Under the pieces are notes generated by a model. That model did not search any database and had not been told where the DNA came from. It saw only the letters and a program-made list of their open reading frames with translations. Shown piece after piece: positions 45,059 to 56,773 of a stretch of DNA of 64,000 nt. A program made the position numbers and the translations under genes. Within the stretch, counting starts at the first letter, position 1. The number at the start of each line of letters is the position of its first letter. The DNA is from Spinacia oleracea (taxonomy: Eukaryota > Streptophyta > Magnoliopsida > Caryophyllales > Amaranthaceae). The stretch covers positions 93,848,810-93,912,809 of the forward strand of contig NC_079489.1 of the NCBI RefSeq assembly GCF_020520425.1, written 5' to 3'.

Positions 45059-45910
45059 TTATCCCCCAATGGTTTGCTTTGCGCATCCTGTCAGGGGAGG
45101 TCTTCAGAATCCGATCCCTCAAATATCTAATTTGCTTCTCGTTTTGTCTCCTTGCCCGCCCTTTTGAACGTCCTCTTCGAGGCACCTCATGTCGCCTTAC
45201 TTTTAGTCTTTTCTTTTCTCTGCTAGATTCAAACTAAATTCTAATCATGAAAAATTATTTGTATTACGCCCCATCAGAGTTTCTATTATGATTAGATGAT
45301 TATGTTGAAAACAATATACAACCTATCACTGTTGGTTGAAGAAAATGACTCTTTTAGTGACTCGGGCTAAGATCTATGAATGTATGATAATATATGTAAG
45401 AAACAACAGAACCAAAACTTTAAACTGATCGTTGAAGGTGATGTAATACCGTACCCCTGTGTGAGGCTGTGAAGACTGAAGAGGGAAACGACTTATCTTC
45501 ACCTTTCTTGCAGTAGGATCCTTAAGAATCTAACATCAATTCTGCACAAAGATAATTGATTTAAATGATCGGAATAAATAATAATCACGTAGTAGTCTGT
45601 ATGTTTTACCTAGTCTGTATGTTTTACCTATTGTTGTATGATCATGTGAATAAAAAGGTGTGAATTCTTGATTTTACAACATAAGGGAATTGAAAAGAAT
45701 AATTAACAGTATCAGATTCCTAAATATTAATCAACAAAGTTTATCGTCTGTTTGATACTGTCAGCTAGAAATGCAATACAGAAATGTATGCTCTCTGTAG
45801 CAGTCATTTCAGTTTTGGAATCATTACAAGATTAGTACTCCGTGGATAATAGTAGGTCATCAATTAAAAGGTTTACCCAACTTTCCAAATGCTTACCTCA
45901 TACACATATA
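45059..45910. other. Unassigned sequence
   Basis: No gene seen. A small duplication of agtctgtatgttttacct occurs at about 45594-45629. Confidence 0.3.
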
Positions 45911-46238
45911 CTCCCTCCGTCCCGGAATACTTGACCTGTTTTATTTATCGGGCCGTCCCCTAATATTTGACCTGTTTCTAAAAATGGAAATATTCTAACA
46001 ATATTATATTATTTCTCACTCCACCTCTATTAACCCACCTACCCCCTACTCCATACAAAAATTAATTAAAAATTCAACTCCTACTCTCCCCCAACCCCAC
46101 CTCTTAACCCACCTCCTACTAACTACATTAAAATAATACCCCACTATCAACTACTACCTATTAAATTAAATAACTCAATTCAAGTCCCTTAAACTCTGTG
46201 CCGGTCAAACCGGGTCGAGTATTCCGGGACGGAGGGAG
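45911..46238. mobile_element. Stowaway-type MITE, 328 bp
   Basis: Inverted ends CTCCCTCCGTCCCGGAATAC and its complement, with TA on both sides (45909-45910 and 46239-46240). Same family as the truncated copy at 6244. No coding capacity; it would depend on a mariner-type transposase. Confidence 0.88.
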
Positions 46239-46277
46239 TATCCTCTACTCCGTATAAATAAGTATTGTAAATAAGTA

Positions 46278-46592
46278 CTCCCTCCGTCCCAAAATTATTG
46301 TCCTGATTTTTAAACCGGGCGTCCCAAAATTATAGTCATGTTTCTAATTTTGTCTACTAAAGTCCTCATTATCTCATTTACTATATTAATTAAAAATGTA
46401 TTGAAAATCCCACCCATGTACTATATTCCACTTTCCTATGTACTATATTCTCTATTGTATGTACTTTATTCCACTTTTCCATACAACTCAATCATCATTT
46501 GTAGTTTATTCCACTTTTCATGTACTATATTCCATTTTTCTTAAGATCTTTGTTTTTTGTCAAACGGGACTATAAATATGGGACGGAGGGAG
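46278..46592. mobile_element. Second Stowaway-type MITE, 315 bp
   Basis: Inverted ends CTCCCTCCGTCCCAAAATTA and the approximate complement ending GGGACGGAGGGAG, flanked by TA (46276-46277 and 46593-46594). It starts only 39 bases after the previous MITE and belongs to a different subfamily inside. Confidence 0.86.
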
Positions 46593-46594
46593 TA

Positions 46595-47061
46595 TTGTTC
46601 TTTAAAACCTTTTTCCTTCTAGAATTTTAGTTCAGTCTAGGTTCACTTTATGTCCAATATTTATTTCCTCTAGTCTTACTTAGTTGGCATGCTTTGGCTT
46701 TAGTACTATTCATACACTCTCCTTTGACCAACTTTTGTGATTTATGTGTACAACAACAACAACAAAAAAGCCTTACACTAGGTGGTCTTTTACTGGTGCT
46801 CTGCCTGAAAATACGATAATTGAGTTTTTGAGACCAGTGCTCAAATTGAAAGACCGTCTACGAAGGGAAACCCTTTTATGGCATGCTTTGGCTTTAGTAC
46901 TATTCATTCATACACTCTCCTTTAACCAACTTAAAAATAAGTAATGTTTAAAATAAATAAATAAGTAAAATAAGTACATTTCAAAATAGCATGATAAAAA
47001 TAAAAATAAAAAGTAAGAAGAGTCAAAATGGAAGTTGTATAAGTCAAATAAAGTCATCAAT
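46595..47061. repeat. Short direct duplication and LINE 3' flank
   Basis: The segment ggcatgctttggctttagtac, going on through ctctccttt-accaactt, occurs at 46687-46735 and again at 46879-46931, a duplication spaced about 192 bases. Between the copies is a piece with aggtggtcttttactgg. The stretch up to 47061 is probably the 3' untranslated tail of the LINE relic that follows on the minus strand. Confidence 0.5.
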
Positions 47062-47185
47062 TTATATTCTCTCCCTCCACTCTGTCCTATCCAAGGCCAT
47101 ATTTTCCTCAATCCCAAGCAGTCTCATATCGTGCTCAATCACCTTCCTGGCTTCCTCCAAGTTTTCTTAGGTCTTCCCTTACCCC
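47062..47185 (-). pseudogene. LINE (L1-type) ORF2 C-terminal relic
   Basis: The minus strand reads KGRPKKTW, then after a frameshift VIEHDMRLLGIEENMALDR, TEWRERI and a stop. This resembles the C-terminal tail common to plant L1 reverse-transcriptase proteins as I remember it. Only about 40 codons survive. Confidence 0.55.
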
Positions 47186-47555
47186 TTGGAATTCTATCAC
47201 TTTGTCATCCTTCTAGCCTCGTAACCGGGACATCACTTGATTTTCTGATTACATCACTTGACATCACTCTTTTATTGACTCGTATTCAACTGACTAATCG
47301 TCTAATCGATCATTAAACTAAATTGATCTAATCCAATACCTTATAAGCTTATAAGCTTATAACCTAAGAACTAACTGAAAAGCTATGTTGTTTTAATTGA
47401 ATCGACTTAATTCATTAACAATTGAACTTGTTTGTCTTGTTTCGTTGTCGAACATGTTAGTCTCGTTGCTGTTTAAACCAATATGAATATATGACAAACT
47501 TGTATTTACAAACTTTACAAATTCATTACGTATTATCATTATTGATTATTAATTA
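47186..47555. other. Unassigned sequence before CACTA-2
   Basis: AT-rich; a short ataagcttataagctt inverted motif at 47341-47362. No gene recognised. Confidence 0.3.
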
Positions 47556-50500
47556 CACTACTAGAAATCACGGTGTTTCTCGATGCTATCCCCTCGACGC
47601 TGTGAGTGACAGCTGGCCTGCGAAAATAGTATGCGTAGTTTCTCGACGCTGGTTGTGGTCGATGTTATTTCTCGATAACTAAACCCGTCGAGAATACGAA
47701 CGTGCCACGCACGTGACTAAAAATTCTCAAAGCGCGATTTTAAAAAATTTCCAAATTATTTGGAAACCGCTTAACCCACGTACATACGTAATAGAGAGAG
47801 AAAAACCTCAAAAACAAAAACCCTAAAAAACGAACCCAGGGCAATTTCCATCAGATCAATTAGTTTTCCAATAATCAGTTCTCACCAAGCTTCAAATTCG
47901 ATCTTCGTTCCATCTCATCTCTTTCGTTTTGCCTATCACTCTCGCTTTTTGTTCCAAGAAATCAAGAAATCTTGTGCGGAAATACAATCTTGAGCAGGTA
48001 CGCGGTTTTTTTTATTGTTTTTTTCATCGAAATTTGATTTACATATGGTGATCCTAGTTTAATAATGTGTACTTGTTTTTATTATGATTGAAATTTTGAA
48101 AAAAATTGAACCAGAGGAGGATAAATTTGACGAGAATTGGGTTTTAAGTTGGGTTTGAGTCTGAATTTTGAGGATGAATTAGGATTATGATTAGTCGTTT
48201 GGCGTTTTTGGAGCCGTATCCATTAAGAGAGAAGTTCGTAGGTTCTCGCCTTCCAAGTTAAGTTTATGATGCTCTGCTTACAATTATCGCATGAGTGCCC
48301 TTTGTACCTGTTTATATGTTAATAAGTTCAGCATTTGAGGGGGGTGGGGGTGGGGGTATTCTAGTGAAATAATGGCAAATCGTTAATTATGAGGATCGGG
48401 ACGATGTGACTATTAGTTCCGAAAGAGGAGTTAGCTGCTCGACAAAACTGATGTTTGAGAAAGAGCTGCAATAGAATATAGAATCTTTACATGTTTCTTT
48501 AAGTACTCTAAGCATTATTGTAAAAAAAAAAACTATTGTACATGTTTCTGTACTAGTCACAGGCCTCACAAACAGCTATAGATGCTTAGAATTGACAGGC
48601 TGATCAATTTCTAGTTGGTGGTGTGTGTTACTTCACTGGACTGACCGACCTACTTTGTTCCTCGATAATGAATGTTGTATAACAGAATTTTTTAAATGTT
48701 TGATTTTTAGAGATAAGGAAATAGCATATGTGGTTCCGTCCTTGTTTACATCCTCAAAGTCGTTTGTGTTATCCTTTGCTTTTCTTGTAGTTGAGCTGCC
48801 TGAGCTGGTCTGTGCTTCTTAAATGATTAGATATCAGCATGCATCTGTATGTTTTCCTCCAGGATAATGTGTATTGGCGTTCATAGTGATTTGGTTATCA
48901 TACATGATACATGTGAATCACCCTCAATTGTCATGGGAATCATTGTTTAACATTTGATATTTTACTAGGGAGGCCATCTGATTGGTAAAACGAAGTCATA
49001 CTTTGTATTAAGTTAGAAATTAGAAGTACTTGTATTACTCTTGGCTGGTCTACTAGGTGTTGGTCAAATTCTCGTGTTGCTCACTAGAAATAAGAAGTTA
49101 CCTTCTAATGAGAATTGCTTGCAGATTTATAGTAGTCAGTTTGAGCAAAGACACGTAGTCAGATATTTGAACATAGTGGAAATGGATGCTTCGTAGTTTT
49201 TAGTTGTTGGTTTAGCGTAACATTAAAGCATGTAAGTATGACTCTTAAGTTTTGATACCTCAGAAGTCAAAACTGTGCTTATCTTGCAGAATGATGTTGT
49301 TGATTTGTTGATTGGAAAGCAATTAAATGATTGTGCAATAATCATGTGTGTATTTTATTTTTAATTGATCTTTAGTTGGCTTTCCATTTTCTATGGATCT
49401 ATGCTGGTGAATGTTGGTGACTTGGGGCAATGTGGTAATATAGGTTTGTTTAATATTAGCTCTTTTCTTGTGTGATCCTTTTTACTTTATTTTACTGTAA
49501 AATAAAATTTGAAGGAAATTTTGACAAGATAAATCCCCAGCTTTTGGAGTCTTCTTAAATTCTAATAATAAGAACTTTAATATTGTCAACATTCCGCCTT
49601 TCATTTCTGCAATTTGGTGAGAACTTGGGTTAATGTCGGTTTGAATCTCAATTTTGAGGCTGAATTAGAGATTAGTGTTACCGGTTGATATTCTGACTTG
49701 CTTATTTTCAGATTCTTATGGGTTTAATTTCTTGTTATATGAGATTTTTTGCATAAAGTTTTGGGGTAAATTTGTTAATATATTGTATCGGGTTTAAGTG
49801 GTTACTGTATTGTTTTGATGTTTTTCTGCTTGCATTTGAGTTGGAAACTTTAAGTTGGTTAGTCTATATGTGTGCTTGTCTGTATGTCTCTGCTTGTAAT
49901 GTTTTAATTTTCAATGAATTCAGTAGATATAGGTTAGTTATTTTAATAATTCTATTATCTCGAAAATGTATATTGTCAATTTAGGAACAAACCATATAAC
50001 AGAACAGTTCTTGATTCGGTATGTCAAGTTTGTTTGTTTTTTGTTTGATATCGTATTTCAACGCAGGATCTTTCAGAACAGTTCTGATCTGTGCAGAACA
50101 GAACAGTTCTGATCTATGCAGAGCAGAACAGTTCTGATCTATGCAAAACAGAACAGTTCTGATCTTCACAGAACAGTTCTGATCTGTGCAGATCAGAACT
50201 GATATGTGCAGATCAGAACTATTATTGGCTTTAAATTTCTTGATTCGGTATGTCAAGTTTGTTTGTTTTGTGTTTGATGTCGTATTTCAACGCGGGATCT
50301 TTCAGAACAGTTCTGATCTGTGCAGAACAGAACAGTTCTGATCTATGCAGGACAGAACAGTTCTGATCTGGGCAGAACAGAACAGTTCTGAACTTCACAG
50401 AACAGTTCTGATCTGTGCAGATCAGAACTGATATGTGCAGATCAGAACTGTTATGTGAAGTTCAGTTTTCTCTGGCATGATTTACTCAAAAAACTTTCTG

Positions 50501-51518
50501 ATTTACTTCTAAAAAGAAACTATGTGCTAGTTGAGACAAAATTCTGTTTAATTACATTTACATTAATCTAGAGTGATAAAAAATTTCATTTTCCTAGGGA
50601 CGACACTCTGGCTCTTCCAAAGGGCTCATGATATGATTAATCAGGTGGCTCTTAAGCCGTCTACATTGCTTGATTTCTCTACCTAACACAGAGTATATTT
50701 TGTTGGATTTTCTTTCATTGTCTCTGTTATACTAGTATTTTTAATGGATAATTTATTTTGAAACTTCCCTTGAATGAAACTTCCCTTATATATATAATAA
50801 ACTTTAAGTTCTTGAGTTTTTGGGCTTCACTGTGCTTGATGGTTTGATAGAGAGCATTCATTTTGAGCCCTGTTCCGGTGTTCCCTCATCTGAATGACAT
50901 AAGATTCTCTAACATGTCCAATCTTATCCAATGAGTTGAATCTCCTCTAAAGTCTAATGCTTTTAAGGTGTATTTGTTGTATCTTTATCTTTTGCATTCA
51001 ATCTTGCAATCTTAATATAGCCTTTGATCTGAAATATGAATTTTTCCAGTCAATTACTAATTGAATTTCGCCATTTGGCACAAATTGAAGGGGATAACAA
51101 ACGAAGAGAAGACTCTAGCGAGGAGCAAAAGGCTTGGTTAAGTTGATTTGCACTCTTGTAGACGAACCAGGTGATTAACATAATCTTAGATTGATATCAT
51201 GTTATTAACAATGCGTGACAAAGTAGCTGGTCTTATTATTTTTCTCATGAATTTGTGTGAAGTGTCATGTTTAAATATATGTTATGCATTTCTATCATTG
51301 TTGCATGTTCCTATTGTTGTATGTTTTTCAATAATAAGCTGCTACCCTTAGTGGAATTCTAGTTTATTGGCTGTCAAATTCTAGATTCTAGGATTTTGTG
51401 TGATAAGGTAAGGTTACTTTGTGGATGTGTGTGGTGTAAGGCTTGTCTAGGCTCTTTTGTTCTTGTGTGTTCCTTACTAAAAAATCCTTGGAATAAGTTT
51501 TTTTTTTTTTTTATAGAC
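47556..51518 (+). promoter_or_regulatory. 5' terminus, leader exon and long leader region of CACTA-2
   Basis: Subterminal repeats to about 47700, then a CA- and AC-rich leader (caaaaaccctaaaaaacg) at 47800-47998 ending in a donor-like gagcag/gtacgc. The 3.4 kb to the first coding exon is AT-rich and probably mostly leader intron; an acceptor (tttatag) lies just before the ATG at 51519. It includes the duplicated repeat block at 50005-50460. No other gene seen. Confidence 0.5.
50005..50460. repeat. Two tandem ~229-bp copies packed with AGAACAGTTCT palindromes
   Basis: The segment from cttgattcggtatgtcaag to gatcagaact occurs twice in a row (about 50010-50222 and 50239-50455). Within each, an ~24-base unit with the 11-base palindrome AGAACAGTTCT and ctgatctatgcag repeats four to five times. 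Differences between copies are few. Confidence 0.85.
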
Positions 51519-54500
51519 ATGGATACTAGTTGGATTGATTTACGCAATGGGGATCCTGCTTATTATAGTGGTTGCTTGAAATTCATGGAACTTGCGAAGG
51601 AGACTCTTGTTGAAGGAAAAACACGATGTCCGTGTAACAAGTGCAAGTTAAATAAATGGCACTTCGTAGAAGAAGTTGGAGGACATATTTTGCTTAACGG
51701 TTTTCTTAAAAAATATCGAAATTGGGTTTTTCATCGTAAAGTCAATGAAGGGAGAAATAGCTTTGAAACCCCTAGTGGTCTAGGAAATGCAGTAGGTCAA
51801 GATGACATGGGAGAGTTGCTAAGAGCAGCTTTTGGTGTTGACAATTCAGAGTCGCATAATGAATCGCAAGGCATGCCCGAAGATGAAGTTTTTTATGACA
51901 TGCATGAGGAGTTTGATTTTCATTGTGAGGTAGATAATGAATTTCCATCAAGTAACTCAGGTGAAGAAGATGCTAAGTGTAAACGACTAATGGAAGCCGC
52001 TGATGAGGTTTTATATGAGGGATGCACTACTTTCTCAAAGTTATCCTTTATTTTACACTTGTTTCACCTTAAGTGTATGTTCCACTGGTCCGCAGAGTCA
52101 TTTACTAAATTGCTTGAACTTCTAATAGACGCATTTCCTCAAATTAAGGAGTTTTCATCGTCTTATTATGAAGGAAAGAAGATAGTGAACGATTTGGGGT
52201 TAGGATATGAGAAAATCGATGCATGTCCAAATAATTGCATTTTATATTGGGGTGTATTTGCAGACAAAGATGAGTGTCATGTTTGCCATACATCAAGGTG
52301 GAAAACAGTGAAAGAAAAGGAGGATAATAAAAGTGAGAAAGGAAAGAAAATATGTAAGAAGGGCGAGCCAGCTAAAGTAATGCGATATTTTCCTCTTATA
52401 CCTAGGCTAAAGAGACTCTATATGTCATCTAAAACAGCTAAGGATATGAGATGGCATTTTGAACATAAAGATGATAAGATCTTAAGGCACCCGTCGGATT
52501 GTGAGGCTTGGAAAAGTTTTGATAAAAGATATGTAGAATTCGCCGAAGATCCTCGTAGTGTTAGATTAGGTCTAGCGAGTGATGGTTTCAATCCATATCG
52601 TCTAATGAATACCAATTATAGTACATGGCCGGTGATTTTGATTCCTTATAATTTGCCACCGTGGCTTTGTATGAAGCCATCATCATTCATTTTGTCCTTG
52701 CTTATTCCCGGAAAACATAGTCCTGGGATGGATATTGATGTGTATTTGCAACCATTAATCCACGAGTTAAAGTTATTGTGGGAAGGTGTTCCAGCCTTTG
52801 ATGCGCATAGTGGAAATAAATTTAAGATGCGAGCAGCCTTACATTCCACTATAAACGACTTTCCGGCATATGCTATGTTGTCCGGTTGGAGTACAAGAGG
52901 TTACAAAGCTTGCCCTACATGTGCCCATAATACTAATTCATATTGGTTTGGCGGCAGAATGTGCTACACAGGGCATCGAAAATGGTTGCCAATTGATCAT
53001 CCTTATCGTTCTCAAGGTAATTTATTTGATGGGGAAAATGAATACGGGGTTGCTCCGGTCCCTGCAAGTGGGATAGACATTTTGAAGGAACTAGAAAAGG
53101 TTAAGTATGTTTATGGACAATCAAAGAAAGCACAACCAAAGAAAATATCTAAGAAAAGAAAGAGACTTCAAGGTGGAACTTCTCATGATGAGCCGGATGA
53201 TGATGATGGTGGTGAAGAGGAAGCCAATGTTATTTGGAAAAAGAAAAGTCTACTCTTTGAGTTGGAGTATTGGAAACATAATCCTCTAAGACATAATTTA
53301 GATGTTATGCACATTGAAAAGAATGTGTGTGACAATGTGATAGGAACTCTTTTAGATATGGACAAAAGTAGAGATGATAAGCAAGCAAGACAGGCTCTCA
53401 AAGACAAAAATATAAAATCTCATCTTTGGCCTCAATCTGATCCAAATCGTGTTAATGACCATTTGCCTCCCGCTGAATACACCATGTCTACAGAAGAGAA
53501 AGAACGTTTTTTAAGGGTCATAGAAAAGCTTAAAGTTCCCGATGGATACGGGTCTAATTTGCAAAGATGCGTAAATATTAAGCAGCGTAAACTTATTAAT
53601 TTGAAAAGCCATGACAATCATGTCCTCATGCAAGATATTCTTCCTATTGCTTTAAGAGCATCGAATGCCACTAAAGTTATTGACTTGCTTGAGGAGTTGT
53701 CTGACTTTTTCAAGAATATTTGTTCGACCACTATTCATTCTGATGACTTGGATACCATTCAGTCAAAGCTTGTATTGACTCTTTGTAAGTTGGAGAAAGC
53801 TTTTTTACCAATATTCTTCACAATCATGGTTCATCTACTAATCCATCTAGTGGATGAGGTCAAACTTGGCGGACCTGTTCAATACCGATGGATGTATCCC
53901 ATTGAAAGGTCAATATCTCGAGCCTCTATCTTATTTTATTTTATCATTTCAATTAAAATATATTCACTATTCTTATTTTTTTCTTTCACATTCACTTTCT
54001 TCATTCTATAAAAGGTACTTGGCATTTTTGAAATCTCATGTAAGCAATAAAGCCCAACCTGAAGGGTCAATTGTGGAAGGGTACCTCTTATGGGAGACAA
54101 TTACATTCTGCTCTAGATATTTAGAAAGTGTCGAGACCATATTCACCCGACCGAAAAGAAATGAAGATGGTGTTCTAGACAATGACACCTATTTATATCA
54201 TTCGGGTTGTCGTGTGGTTGGAAAGCAAGAAAACGTTCGTCTCGATGACAAAAGTTTAAGACAAATCCATCGCTATGTTTTGCTTCATTCAGATGAGATG
54301 AAACCGATTATTGAGTAAGTAGTGTCATGAGTTAACTTAGAGTTACTAACTATTAATTTTTCAGTAACACAATTTTTTCAATGTATAAAGTGCTTTCATA
54401 TGCCAAAAACGGCAAGAGGATGAATGTGGAGGAAGTCAATCCAACGAAATTGTAGAAAATGGGTGGATAATCAATGAGTTCCCTGAGTGGTTGCGAAATC

Positions 54501-55075
54501 AGGTTATATATATGCAGTAACCTTTTGACCTTTTTTGTTTTGTATGTTTTTTAATCTGTAATTAACCATTTTTAAAAAAAAAAAATTAGGCCTATAACAT
54601 AGATGTTAGTACAACAGAAGGAAAGTTGAGAAAAGCCTTGGCCGGTGGTTTAAGTAATTACAGTAAAAAACTTAAAAGCGTCATTGTCAATGGCTACAAA
54701 TTTGATACTGTGGAACGCGAGCGATTTCGCAAGACACAAAATTCTGGAGTTTTTGTGGAAGCAGATGGCCAAGAGTATTATGGAAGACTCCAAGACATAT
54801 TCGAATTAAATTACTATGGTTCTTTCAAGGTTATAATGTTCCGTTGTGAATGGGTTGATATACATAGGGGTTTAAAAACAAACCCAAATGGTAGTGTTCG
54901 TGTAAATTTCTCGAAGTTGATGCACACTGGCCGAAATTTGCATGATGATCCATTTGTTTTCTCATCTCAAGCAAAACAATGTTTTTACATTGAGGATGAG
55001 ATACAACAAGGATGGTCGCATGTTGTTAAGACTAAGCCTAGGGACTTCTTTGATATAGGCGATGATGAGCCTTAA
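51519..55075 (+). CDS. TNP2-type CACTA transposase, four exons, 1095 aa
   Basis: Exons 51519-53908, 54015-54314, 54391-54502 and 54590-55075, GT-AG throughout, frame open to TAA. I start at the ATG right after an acceptor-like tttatag; the open frame upstream is leader. Domains: transposase-associated N-terminus (MDTSWIDLRNGDPAYYSG, CPCNKC); TNP2 core (IPRLKRLYMSSKTAKDMRWH, LGLASDGFNPYR, FPAYAMLSGWSTRG, LRHNLDVMHIEKN); a Lys-rich and acidic insert at ~530-570; DUF4218 (VDEVKLGGPVQYRWMYPIER); DUF4216 (QEYYGRLQDIFELNYYG). Only the first donor (GTCAAT) is weak. No break found, so the enzyme may be functional even though the element carries damage elsewhere. Confidence 0.88.
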
Positions 55076-55462
55076 CATTATGCTCTTGATCCAACATTAT
55101 TATGTATTGATTTCAAATGAATGGATTTCTTTTTTTTATATGTTATTTTGAGAATTCCTTTCTTTCTAGAAACATCTTTATTGTATATATGTCACTGGTA
55201 GCGATATCTTTCTAGAAATATCTTCAGTGTATGTCTTTCTTTGGTAAGTTCTTTCTTTCTAGATATTACTTTGGTAGTTTCTATTTTCAATAGTTAAAGG
55301 GTGGATTTTTTGTGTTTGTTGGTTCTAAGTAGTTAAAGGCTGCAAATGAGTGCAAAGAATTAGCTGTAGATGATATGTTGTATAGTTGCTTACAGCCCCC
55401 TCCAAGACTTACAGCAATTGTTGGTTGTGTGCTTATTTTAAATGAATTGCTGAAGTTAATGT
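55076..55462 (+). other. 3' flank of the CACTA-2 transposase gene
   Basis: AT-rich, with repeated ctttctttctagaa words at about 55160-55265. Probably the 3' untranslated region and spacer up to the captured segment. Confidence 0.4.
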
Positions 55463-56150
55463 TCATGCTCTACCATTTTTCTTGTCATTTGCTCTACCAT
55501 TAGCCTCCAATACCCACGCCCATAATATTCGTCCTTTTTTCTCACCATCAAAAAATGTCTTTGAAGCATAAAACTTACTTCCATAATCATATCTCCAATC
55601 AGTATTATCTTCCATAAAGTCAGTTATGTCTACTTCGAATTCATTCGTTTCAGCCTTATAAAAGCCTAGTACATAGTGATCATGATCAAGAAAGCTCGCC
55701 TTGAGAACGAATTTAGTATCTTCCCTCTTAAGATAGTTCTCAACTCCATCTTCACTATCAATACTCACAGGATAGAAATCAGGACACTCCCACATTCCAG
55801 TTCTTGCTGAAGAGTGAAGAGTGTTCTTACTCCTAGTCTACTTAACAAAATCTTTACTGTGGTACAGAAACGTCATTCCTCTGCCAATCTATCTTTCCAC
55901 CAATAAGAACTTGCCACGTGCCATCAGGCGCTTGCCAAGCAGTTGTTGGATCTCTTACGTTGCTAGGATCAATATCACCATCTGTGACTGTAAACTTGAT
56001 CATCTGTGACTGTAAACTTGTTGCTAGGATCAAGATTAAAGAATTCAGCAATTACAGGACCAATTTCAGGTAAGGATCAGAGGAGTCCTAGGGGAATGCT
56101 AGATTCTGTGACTGGAAATTTTGATCATCTGCCCCAGTATGTAAAAAATT
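55463..56150 (-). pseudogene. Captured cell-wall invertase (GH32), N-terminal half
   Basis: On the minus strand from about 56135: TGADDQNFQ, QNLAFP (then a TAG at 56088-56090), DPYLK, NLDPSN, RDPTTAWQAPDGTWQVLIGGK, KDFVK (TAG at 55838-55840 where the family has Trp), HSSARTGMWECPDFYPVS, RYDYGSKFYASKTFFD, ILWAWV and NDKKNG. RDP and WECPD are conserved glycoside hydrolase family 32 motifs; Pro after WEC marks cell-wall invertase or fructan exohydrolase rather than the vacuolar type. A 56-base internal duplication sits near 55960-56030. This matches the large third exon of plant invertase genes. Stops and the frameshift exclude activity. Confidence 0.85.
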
Positions 56151-56159
56151 AAACTGAAC

Positions 56160-56605
56160 TATAACTTGGCCTTCAATTATGCTGCAATCTTTTGATGCTG
56201 AGTACATATCAGCTGAGGATCAGTCCAACTAGGTTACATCTCCTCTGCATCTTCTAAGTTTGTCATTTCGAATGACACCTCCACATCAGCCTTCCACTGA
56301 AAAAGTAAAACTACATAGTTGTTAGAAAGATTTCTAAAAAGATTGTGATTTGCAATATGACTAACCTGAGCTGCTGTGATGCCACCAACCTCAAAAATGA
56401 TCCATGCATTGCTACTTTACCTTTGCAAAGACTTTCAATCTCTTGGATAGGCCACTGCATTAATTGGTTCCCACTAGTACTAAGCCATATTTCTCGAGGT
56501 AAAGACTACAAATTAAGAATACAAAGCGAAAACGTCGAGTTAAACCGAGAACCAGTAGTAGTATACCTGAAGCCCTGACCATCCCTTTTTTCTTTCTTTG
56601 CATGA
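56160..56605 (-). pseudogene. Captured cell-wall invertase (GH32), C-terminal half with two introns
   Basis: Minus strand: end of an exon (KKGWSGLQ, about 56600-56567), a 61-base intron (56506-56566), an exon (56505-56366) with SLPREIWLSTSGNQLMQWPI, a frameshift, then GGITAAQ, a 69-base intron (56297-56365), and an exon from 56296 with DVEVSFEMTNLEDAEEM, a stop, then PSWTDPQLIC. These are the C-terminal parts of the same protein as the segment at 55463-56150, yet they lie upstream of the N-terminal half on the coding strand. The retained introns show capture of genomic DNA. Confidence 0.83.
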
Positions 56606-56773
56606 TTTTCCGTTGTTTATACTTTAATTTGAATGCGTTAATTTGGAACTGTTTATGTTATCCAAATATGTTATGTTCTTACTGTGAGTAGTCTGAATTA
56701 TTTTCTGTTAAATGTGAAGGCTTTCCTTTGATATAACAATAAACTTTTATGATTCATGTCTTTCAGGGACGAG
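56606..56773 (+). other. Spacer before the CACTA-2 TNPA-like gene
   Basis: AT-rich; ends tctttcag just before the first exon, an acceptor-like sequence, so a leader exon may lie upstream. Confidence 0.35.

Noticed and set aside
50060-50460. Steroid-receptor-like response element (AGAACA...TGTTCT)
   Set aside because: The palindrome's spacing does not match and plants lack such receptors; treated as an internal repeat.
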